NCBI GenBank assembly: GCA_032164295.1
Contig: JAJHTX010000005.1
Coordinates: 186,001 to 250,000, forward strand
DNA length: 64,000 nt
Reading direction: 5' to 3'
From: Inonotus obliquus
Taxonomy: Eukaryota > Basidiomycota > Agaricomycetes > Hymenochaetales > Hymenochaetaceae
Shown here: positions 56,035 to 64,000 of the stretch, in pieces
Layout of the letters: each line of letters begins with the position of its first letter
Position numbering within the stretch: position 1 is the stretch's first letter
The notes under the pieces: generated by a model
What the model was told of the DNA's origin: nothing
The model's input: only the letters and a program-made list of their open reading frames with translations
The model's database searches: none
Made by a program: the position numbers and the translations under genes

Positions 56035-57181
56035 TCATCGTAAATCCGTCGGGGTTTCCTGGCAAATGAGACGTGCAAATATGAGCAATGTGAGGGCGAT
56101 AGCAGAAGGCGAGAATTTGGTGAAGTCACAATAGAAAAGGGTAACTTCTACGAGAAATCTTGTGACATGCTGAACCTTCATACTCTCTTCAAACGAGCCA
56201 TGGCGATAGAATCGAAGCCAAGCTTCTGCAGTTGGATGACCCGACGTCCACTGAATGGTAGTAAGAACATGCCCTTCCATCTGGATGAAGGCGGATTCGT
56301 CATAGGTCTCACAGCAGATCGCAGCCAGGTCAGTTGGATGGCACGTGTTCTTTCGCGTCCTCAAATTTTGCAGCTATCCACAATGCCGCGCAACCAACGG
56401 GTTGGTAATGCTTTGTGTACACGATACGACGTGAAACATATTGGTCGACAATGTTCATGGTAAGGTAAAGAGTCTCGAGTCGAAGTCGGAAAGTAAAATG
56501 AATCCCGATAAGAAAGTTGATGAGACAAGGCTGTTTGATTTCTGGTTGCTGATCCATGGCTGAAGTAGAGCCCATTGTGTAGTCCTATGCATTGACACTT
56601 GGCATTTAGAACGGGAGCAAGTCGTGTAAGCAAGTCACTTTTCAATGACTGACCTCCATTTCTCGCATATAACGGCATATCTCTTCACGGTACTTGTCCT
56701 CAATGTAAATGCCTTCTCTCCTGAAGGCGGCTCATTAAGCCTCACAGTGTTGCATCTGCTGTAGCTTGGCTTTCAAGATAGCTGGAATCTTGCAAGAAGG
56801 GGCTGGAGAGTCCTTGCAGCGGGATTTCTGAATACCGTCGCGGTGAGGAGATGGTCGCTTCTTGGAATAGAACTGGTTCCTATCAGGACAAGTGGAAATA
56901 GAAGATACGTCCTTCATGCTGAGAAAGGATTGTTTCGAAACTGCGGGAAATGAGGAATGAAATGACTCTGCAATGGATAACATGCCAGACTTGTCCTTGC
57001 CGGGGCCCAATTGAATATAACTAAGGGGTCGCGAGAGATTATTCAGTTGGACGTGGGGAGTACCGACATTGATTCTGAGTGCTTCGGATCGCATCAGAAG
57101 ATAGAATAAGTGGTGGGTATCGATTGAGAGGATGACCGGATTTACAAAACCCAACCAAGTGGATTGAGCACGCAGCGACAA
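56035..57181 (-). pseudogene. B-type cyclin relic
   Basis: The N-terminal part is at 57181-56735 (HLFYLLMRSEALRINVG; SYIQLGPGKDKSG). The cyclin box follows: YREEICRYMREME, then after an intron MDQQPEIKQPCLINFLIGIH, LETLYLTMNIVDQYVSRR and GCAALWIAAKFEDAKEHVP. The C-terminal cyclin fold is QMEGHVLTTIQWTSGHPTAE and HVTRFLVEVTLFYCDF...FSPSAIA (56364-56035). At least three frame changes break it, including one just after EHVP. Mitotic cyclins activate Cdk1; this copy cannot. It lies wholly inside the foldback element. Confidence 0.8.
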
Positions 57182-57418
57182 CTTAGGCTTTGCATCTTCG
57201 ACTAATGCCTGCCTGAGCGCCTTGACTCATTATGCCTGATGAACATCGCTATCCGTCTGATGTAGTCGTCACCTGTATCATGATCCATCCATAGTGAGTG
57301 TCAGGAATAAGGAAGATTGAGCTATCCTGGTATCGCATGACATGACCAGATATAGAAATTACCCTATATGACGGCCATCCTCTGCGCTCCCTTTATCCTT
57401 TCTGAACACGACACCAAA

Positions 57419-57880
57419 ATGATCGAACTCACCATCAAAAACTCTGCAAGGAAAGGTCTTCGAGGTCAACATCTCGGCCGTGCTGCTGGTTGATTCCTTA
57501 TAGATTGGTCCCGCAGATCAATGCGGATGAGAAGACTTCATTGCGGTGGCAAAATCTAAGAAAAAAATATCTGAAGACCTACCGGAACACCACGCAGTTG
57601 ACCTGCAGAAACTGATTTACTCTGGTGAGTCTTTAAGGACTTGGTACGTAATGTAGTTTAATGCAAATACAGGCAAGATGCTCCAGGGCAGGGAGTCCAT
57701 CAAGTCTTTCAATATCAAGAACGCAGACTTCATTGTTCTCATGGTACTGTCCATTGCTGCAACATTTTTATACATGTTAGTAGCCCAAGCCGACACTAAA
57801 TGCTACCCCTGCAACAACAGAACAGATGCCCACTCTGGCTGCCGTAGTTGCACCTTCTACCACAACTCGCTGTGTCCATA
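57419..57880 (+). pseudogene. Rad23-type ubiquitin-like domain fragment
   Basis: ATG 57419 starts MIELTIKNSA, then (after a shift) KVFEVN. After damaged bases LQKLIYSG ends an exon, a 47-nt intron (57626-57672) follows, and GKMLQGRESIKSFNIKNAD-FIVLMV completes the ubiquitin-like fold. A Thr/Ala/Pro linker in another frame follows (TPATTEQMPTLAAVVAPSTT) before the decamer array cuts it off. Rad23 shuttles ubiquitylated proteins to the proteasome. Only the UBL and part of the linker are here. The retained intron shows that it was copied from DNA. Confidence 0.8.
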
Positions 57881-57894
57881 GATGTCACTCCTGT

Positions 57895-58118
57895 TCCCTC
57901 TCATTGCCTGCCCATTGCTCTCTTATTGCCCGCTCATTGCCTGCTCACTGCCTGCCCGTTGCCCGCCTGTCACCCCCTCATCGTCCGCTCACTGCCCTCC
58001 TGTCGCCCACCCATTGCCCTCTCATTGCCCACTCACCGCCCATCCATTGCCTGCCCATTGCCCTCCCGTCGCCCACTTGTTGCCCGCTTGTTGCCCTCCC
58101 ATTGCCCTCTCATTGCCT
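57895..58118. repeat. Decamer array, right arm
   Basis: Tandem CCCATTGCCY/CTCATTGCCY-type 10-bp units, about 22 degenerate copies by length; inverse of the left array. Confidence 0.75.
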
Positions 58119-58377
58119 GCTCAATATCTACCCGGACGACACTTATAATATGAACCAGGATGATATTCTATTGTATATTTTAAATATCAGCCAAGTAGAT
58201 ATACTAATTTATATTTAAAATATTGCTAAGTGGATACTTAATATGTCAATTTGCATATCACAGTCCAACTGATATTTAAAATATCAACCCTGTTAATATC
58301 CAAATTAATATTTAAAATGCCAGCATGTGATTTATATTTTAAATATCGACCCATCGGATATCCTTATCAGTATTTTA

Positions 58378-59356
58378 CAGCGCTTTGCATTAGTAATGGC
58401 ACTCTCCGGGATTTTGGGAGAGAAGTAACTTATCATATCATGTGACATTTTTGACTTTGAGAAGAAAAAAACTGTCTGCCTGTGGCGGTTTGAGAGGTGG
58501 GTTCTGATGGCTTGAACTTATAAGGAGAAAGATCGACGTGCCGATCAAAGATGACATATGATATGACATGACAGAAGCACATAAACTAGGGCTCTGCAGC
58601 ATATCTTATAAGATAAGATATGCGCGGATATTTTCAGTTGCATCCGCATCCGGGCATATATATCCACCCGGATATTTCATGGCTGCTATCAGATCCGGTT
58701 CCATGCGTATCTTATAAGGCGTATCCGGCATAACCACGACCAAGGTTGATAGTATACTTACACAGCAAGAAATTTGCTCAGGACCTTCCAACGTGCATAT
58801 AACGAAGTGCCGTCGGTGCTTTCGGGATAACACAACATCAACGAATGGTCAACATGGTGATTGGTGAAGGTCCAAATGTGCAATCCCGCCGTCGCCCAAC
58901 CTGATTCTTGGCAGTAACATCTGACTAATCATTTTCTAGGTTTCGATTGGCACGGAAACCTAGTGAAAGGAACGCAAACTCCGTCTTACAAAAGGTTTTG
59001 GCTCTTTGGAGGGACATTCGACTAATCAAATTCCACGTACTTCACAATTGATTCGTCATCCTTGAGCCCCCCAGTGTAGATGCTGTTTAAGCGCGGATAC
59101 GGCGGATTTCCAATGTCATATCTGGTTCCGCGCGTATATATCCGCCCGGATATTTGCCCTCCAAAACTCATCCGCATCTGGGCGGATAGCGGATCCGGCA
59201 TATCTTATCCGGGATATCCGATCCACTGCGGAGCCCTAGCATAAACTCGCCCTCCACTGCACAATTTTCTTCACAAAGTCCGAAGTATCACATGATATCA
59301 TATGTTACTTTTCTCCCCAAAATCCTGGGGAGTGCCATTACTAATGCAAAGCGCTG
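58378..59356. mobile_element. Tc1/mariner-type MITE in the right arm
   Basis: Ends CAGCGCTTTGCATTAGTAAT are inverted, with similarity reaching about 90 bp, and flanked by TA (58376-58377 and 59357-59358). About 320 bp without its own insert. No coding capacity is seen. Confidence 0.75.
58587..59238 (-). mobile_element. hAT-like MITE, 652 bp, inside the Tc1-type MITE
   Basis: Ends TAGGGCTCTGCAGC and GCGGAGCCCTA, with flanks ACATAAAC and GCATAAAC (7 of 8 bases alike). It is the best-preserved full-length copy of the 4416/20956/39010 family, inverted. Confidence 0.85.
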
Positions 59357-59599
59357 TAAATGACAAAGAAGAAAACATTTAAAATTCCGACCTCACCTCC
59401 ATCTTGATTTGCCCGCCGTGTGATCTTGTGAGTCTTAAGACCACGTGATATGGTGACTAATAGATTTGAATTAGCAAGCAATCTATACAAGGCAAAACAT
59501 GCTTTGCGACTTTCTCCCGATGTCTTTCGTCGAACAAGCGATAGTTATGAGCGTTCGTAGATACCTTCCAAGTAACATTGGCAATACTTTTCCATTCGT

Positions 59600-59850
59600 G
59601 TTCTTGTCATACCCTTCGGCCATGTCGATTACTCCAGCTCTGTAATCATCCAGCAGCGATCTTCCCCACCCACCAATGCGATCCAAAGCATGGGCAACCT
59701 TACATACACAGATGCGCGGTTTGCGTCCTGAGCCGAAGGTCGAGATAGATTTGATCCCGACGCGGGTCAGACTTAAGCAGCAGCGGTGCCAATCATGGAC
59801 GTGTAACAACACATCAGCCCTGACAAACATTCAGAGCGAGAGAGGAAGTA
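59600..59850 (+). pseudogene. Relic of a type-B zinc-finger gene
   Basis: CCCTTCGGCCATGTCGATTA and GGGCAACCTTACATACACAG ... GACGCGGGTCAGAC align with the middle of B2 exon 3 (near 37555-37715). Frames are broken and the finger region is absent. Confidence 0.6.
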
Positions 59851-60495
59851 GATAGACCCCTAGGATAAGCGTCCGCCAATTTTCGTAGAATACCTGGCAG
59901 AGTCCAAGCGACATCGAGCCTTTAGTCTAAGGAAGTCGCCCGACTCCTCGTCACTCTCCTTCGGAGCAGCTTAGCGGTAGGTTGTCTTCGGTGCTCTCCA
60001 TTCCACGGATGGATCCCGGAAGTAAATGGACCGAGTCGCCGATCAAAGCAGCCAATAGAATACTTCGGAATCAGGCCACGAAGCGTCCATCACAGTTTGA
60101 GAGACTACTGGATAGTCAGCAGCGCGCAAATTTCAATCACATGAATCGACGGGGTCTCCTCTCTCGTAAGCTGATACATACGAAGGCCAAGCCCAAAGGT
60201 CGAAGCCACATTGATGAATGATCCACCCCACCGATCCAAATGTCCCAAATCTGTCTGCAAAAGCGGTGTCATCCAGCGCGTGAGCAGTAATTTATATTCC
60301 GCCGGTGGTGATAGGGGGACGCGCGATTCTGAAGAGAAAAACTGATGCCCATTCGTAGAGATGTGGGCCACAGCGCAGTGATTTAACCGTATCGGGATGG
60401 TGATGAATGAGAACAATAGAGCTTGGCACAGAACTTGGGCCCTGACTCCTTGTTGTTCCAACTTAGGTCTCCGTACATCAGCTTCTGCTGGAAAA

Positions 60496-60503
60496 TATTT
60501 AAG
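60496..60503 (+). promoter_or_regulatory. TATA-like box of C1
   Basis: TATTTAAG followed by CACCCCTACC, aligned with the A-gene boxes, 107 bp before ATG 60603. Confidence 0.6.
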
Positions 60504-60602
60504 CACCCCTACCCAACGCTCTGTCTCTCCATCAACTTGACCTCCTCTCGTCATCAGCTCTACCCTCGCGCTTTACCTCAACCACTTACATCCTGTTCAG
60601 AG

Positions 60603-62148
60603 ATGTCATACTATTACCCAGATACCTTCACACCCTTTCCGATGTCTAACGTAGGCGATGCAGGCCACGAAATGTACAGCAACACGGATCAAGACCCTGC
60701 CCCCGCAGTCCCCGTTGCCGAATCAACTGATAACTGGATGCAATATGTGAGCGTGTTTCCTCCATTTCATCGCCGCAAAAGCAATGTAAGCTTACAGTTT
60801 CACCGTTCGACCAGAACGACAGCTACTACTATGCACCGGCTCATAACGTACCTGTTGGTGTGAACGAGCGGACATTCGGTCAGCAATCGATGCTGGCCAC
60901 AGGGACAAAGACGAGCCTGGGCTATAAAGCGGAACCATCTGTAAGTACTTCCTCTCCATTCTGGAGACTATTGTGATTAATGGGCCCCTTTAGTCCTCCT
61001 CCTTCACAGGAACGATCCCTGCCTATCCCCTCGCTGAACAAGCGTACGAGGGGAACACCGTCGAAGGGGCTGCCCCGCCCAACTTACACCCATCGTCCTG
61101 GACGGGACCGCAGTGCGCCACTGCATCGGCCTTCGAACATTACCCTTATGCCGCCACCGAAGGATATACCAATTGGTTCCCGTCCCTCTCGTACGGGCGC
61201 GACGAACACTACAATCAGATGGAGTCGGGCATCATCTACCCATCTTATCAAGAGATGATGACGTCTCCCTCCTTCTTGAGCGGGACTTGTACCCAGGCGG
61301 AGTCCCAGGTGTCGCAGAGCTCGGCGTTCGGGCCTTTCGCCCACCTCGATAGCGCGTACACCGCATGTGGTCAGTCCTTTGGGTACGGTCCAGGCACACA
61401 CAGTACGGCGCCTCCTTTCGAAATCCAGTCCCTGGCCCATCCGCACTATTCTTCCTACCTGTCCTATAGTCATGACAGTCCATTTACGGATGCATCAACC
61501 CCAAGCACCGCCAAAAGTCCTGAGCCTGACGGACACGGATCGGAACCATCTCATGTTCCCCAAGATCCACAGGCCGACATCAACCGGCTTCAACATATGA
61601 GTCTTGACTCATGTGTAAACTCGCAAGTCTGCGAGATATACAACATCTATCAAGAGATGCCGAAGCACTCGACGACACCCGTCAACGGTGTCGTTGCAGG
61701 CAGCTCTAACCATCTTTCTGGCGATCACGCCGCTCCCTCTCGTGTCTCCGAGCGAGATAATTCTGGGTCAAATCCCCGAGCCCAGAACGCTGGCACCAGT
61801 ACGCGAGCTTGGCGACACAGCTGCGATTATGAAGGGTGCGACCGAACATTCGGTAGCATAAGCACCAAGAGGAGACACATGAAGGAAATGCATTACGAGA
61901 CAAACATGTGGTTTTGTCCTGGGGCGAAGATTAAAGGGAAAAATAAGAAAGATCGCTGCAAATGCCCCGACGAAGGTTTCAATTGCCAGAGAAACCTTCT
62001 CCGACACTTGCGTTACCGAGGGGAAGACAGCCACTGCTATCAGCTGGCGGTCTGTCTGGGATGGGACCCGTCTCCAAAAAAGCGGAATTCTCTGGCGGAC
62101 TACCTCCTTCCAACCTCCTCGTCTTCTCCATCGTTCCCCACCTCATAG
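60603..62148 (+). CDS. Type-C zinc-finger protein C1
   Basis: Exons 60603-60746, 60791-60940 and 60994-62148 are separated by introns of 44 nt (GTGAGC...AAG) and 53 nt (GTAAGT...TAG), giving about 482 residues. The start is the first ATG after the TATA-like box (MSYYYPDTFTPFPMSN). A Tyr/Ser/Pro-rich body precedes residues about 374-460: a C2H2 finger (CDYEGCDRTF...KRRHMKEMH), then MWFCPG, a basic insert (KIKGKNKKDRCKCP), GFNCQRNLLRHLRYRG, HCYQLAVCLGWDP. The same paired Cys/His layout occurs in A and B. It is probably a nuclear DNA-binding regulator. The first acceptor (TGTAAG) is the weakest part of the model; it is the one that keeps the frame. No damage was seen. Confidence 0.8.
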
Positions 62149-63300
62149 ATCCATCTTTGCGATCCCATCTCTGAGCAACGCATCACTGCTGATCCATCTG
62201 TAATTAGTACAAGTAGCATCTCCGTGAATTATCAGTCGCTAGCGGTGCTCTGATCATTAATCTGACCATCATCAGTCTGACCACGGCATCGAGAAACGAG
62301 AAACCCAGTGGGAGCAAGCTCGTCTAAGCCGCCTGGATGGAGCTCATAAGTGAGTGAATTTGCGAGACGATGGAAGACAACTTACGACTCATGATTGCTC
62401 AATCAAAGCCAACTCCTCATTCAAGCAATGACTGAAGAAACGTCGGTTGAAAATTCAGAGAAGATGGCTTAAATCTTCGTGAAAAATCTGCCATAAATGG
62501 AAACTGTGGACTTCACAGTATTATGTAATCACATTGAGTTGTCTGCTGCTGCCGGTACAACTTCAGCAGAATCTCACTACAATAACTGGACTCTGGCGCA
62601 TTTCTCTTCCCGATGCCTTTCTCGCCTTCCGTGAACAGCATTCTACGCCTCGTTTCCTAATGGAAGTCCCTTTCTGTACTCTGGCCAATGGGACCGCGCT
62701 TCTTGCCAGTTGCCAACGCCTGAACAGGGTTGGATACGCGGATTCGCCTCTGAAGTAGCTGCTCGGCTGATTGGTACTTCGGGTGCTTAATGAATAGGAA
62801 GATAGACTCTCTGTCAGCTGAAAGGGATTGGCTGCTGTGAGTCTTCCTGGATATGTGGGCTTAGGCCTACATTCTCTTAGCTATTAGTAGAGGGTGAATA
62901 ACTAAGGACGATATATTTGCCCCCGTAGGCAACGATGCGGCACGGCGGGCTATTCGTTCGGGCAACAGAAAAGGCAAAAACTAGTCTTGTTCTCCTTTCA
63001 TCACCGAGCGCGCTCGACCTCAAATAACTATGGACGATGTCGTCGATGTCCTTTCCGACTGTGCGTCTCCTGACTCCTGCGCAATCATCACCTGGACCGC
63101 GGGGCACTCGATTGGTAGAGTAGTGTGTGCGTTCGATTAGGTGAATATTATGCAGTGGAGACAAACTCGTAAGCATATGTACCTTACGACGAAGTTATCT
63201 TTCACTAACGATCCTCGTTAAGCTTCCTGATACAGCGCAGCGCTGAATACCTAACATGGTTCCTCAGCGACTACTTCGACAGATGCCCGTTCTGGCTACA
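62149..63300. other. C1 3' flank and spacer
   Basis: The conserved 3' block lies at 62298-62356 (AGAAACCCAGTGGGAGCAAG ... GCCGCCTGGATGGAG). The frame at 62534-62758 has no recognisable motif. Nothing else is seen. Confidence 0.45.
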
Positions 63301-63302
63301 CG

Positions 63303-63900
63303 CAGCTGATAAGTCTCGAACAATGTTCGAGCTCAGCTAGTGCTGGATCCCAACTTTCAAGAGAATGCCATGTCAGATTCTGGTGTCGCAACGCTAAATA
63401 AATTCCAGACGGTGGCGACTCCGATGTCGTCATCGTCAACTTCAACTTTCTCCTCGCCCCCACCAACGATGCCACTCGACAACGAGGCAACGCCGCAGAG
63501 GAGACGATCCGAATGAAAATTGCCCAGAGTTCAAGAGTCGCGCGCACCTTTCTGCGTTGCAACCCACCATATTCAAGGTTGCAAGACAGAACGAGGCACA
63601 TGAAGGTGCACCACAAGTGCGAGCGCTGGTACCGCCCAGGCCTGGAGGCGACGACAGGCGACGCGGGCGGCTGTCGAAAAGACGAAGGGTTTATACGCTC
63701 CTACCGACTATGCCAGGAGAGAACGAGGTGGCGCATACTACCGAGCAGCGATAGCTTGGAGGTGGCATCCCGAATGTTAGGGGGAGAGTCAAACGACTGG
63801 AAGGTTATCTACCGCCTTGTATGCGGACGTAACAAAGCTCCCCCAAAAGACGTCTTGCTCCATTCTACCTATCCGCCTCCAACCCCTTCTCCAGTTCATA
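63303..63900 (+). pseudogene. Relic of type-A exon 2
   Basis: CAGCTGATAAGTCTCGAACA aligns with A2/A3 exon 2, followed by SDSGVATLNKFQ-like and Ser-rich codons, a TGA after ETIR..., then finger remnants (TRHMKVHH; WYRPGLEA) in another frame. The first finger cysteines and the CPG cysteine are changed. The upstream exon is missing. Confidence 0.7.
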
Positions 63901-64000
63901 CCAGAGGCCCTATCCAAAGATAGACAGGCCATCAATTCAGCTTATCCATCATATTTCGTTTGCTCCTCACCGATTAATGAGCGTGTTAGATTCACGATTA
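63901..64000. other. Window end, A-gene flank
   Basis: Resembles the flank at 1390-1450 (CGTTTGCTCCTCACCGATTA). The match continues past the window. Confidence 0.4.

Larger units (their letters stand above)
55186..59421. mobile_element. Foldback-like element with long inverted repeats and captured gene pieces
   Basis: The outer ends ACACGG(T/C)GGGCAAATCA at 55186 and its inverse ending at 59421 continue inward as inverted repeats: GATGGAGGTGAGGTC, then AT-rich GATATTTTAAAT units, then a shared block around ATATCATCCTGGTTCATATT, then decamer arrays (55503-55622 and 57895-58118). The right arm is interrupted by nested transposons (58378-59356). The interior holds parts of three host genes and no transposase. 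No clean target duplication is visible. Drosophila FB elements also have long terminal repeats built from short tandem units; the family here is unknown. Confidence 0.7.

Noticed and set aside
57895..58118. Short regular repeats resembling a CRISPR array
   Set aside because: The repeats are contiguous degenerate decamers without spacers, in a fungal genome.
57848..58218. Long Pro/Leu/Cys-rich ORFs in three frames over the decamer arrays
   Set aside because: Open in several frames only because the repeat lacks stop codons.
1..64000. tRNA and rRNA genes
   Set aside because: None was recognised by eye; a covariance-model scan would be needed to exclude them.

Overview
The window is fungal and almost certainly from a mushroom-forming basidiomycete (Agaricomycetes). 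The evidence is 44-66 nt GT-AG introns, a C-terminal-variable F-box protein, degraded WD40-repeat and cyclin genes of basidiomycete style, a chromodomain-bearing Ty3/gypsy element, and dense nested transposons. Nothing in it is bacterial or viral.

Layout. 1-5.2 kb: relics of two zinc-finger genes, a duplicated segment split by an LTR-type insertion (2626-4191), and a hAT-like MITE. 5.2-5.7 kb: a solo LTR. 6.7-20.4 kb: a host gene whose exon is split by a chromovirus (7372-20067). The chromovirus is itself split in gag by a gag-only LTR element (9216-15020) rich in GGTACC. 21-22 kb: a MITE with another MITE inside it. 22.1-48.9 kb: an array of three related blocks, each with a type-A then a type-B zinc-finger gene on the plus strand (A1/B1, A2/B2, A3/B3). 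Two of the blocks carry an antisense WD40 pseudogene between A and B, and transposons decorate all three. 49.4-50.9 kb: an intact F-box gene. 51.1-51.7 kb: a small three-exon gene on the minus strand with no long ORF. 52.2-54.1 kb: a decayed MATH-domain gene. 55.2-59.4 kb: a foldback-like element with long inverted repeats carrying decamer arrays; it encloses pieces of three host genes (LRR protein, B-type cyclin, Rad23-type ubiquitin-like protein) and further nested transposons. 59.6-64 kb: a B relic, an apparently intact type-C zinc-finger gene (C1), and an A relic.

Function. The living genes appear to be the zinc-finger family (A2, A3, B1, B2, C1 and perhaps B3), the F-box gene and the 51-kb gene. 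A, B and C share TATA spacing, first-exon and intron layout, a low-complexity N-terminus, and a paired Cys/His domain at the C-terminus (a C2H2 finger, then W-x-CPG...C...H...CY..A....W.P). They look like a locally expanding set of putative nuclear DNA-binding proteins. Their regulation and reading frames have repeatedly been altered by hAT-like insertions. Only the sequence was read; family names rest on motifs I could see, not on searches.
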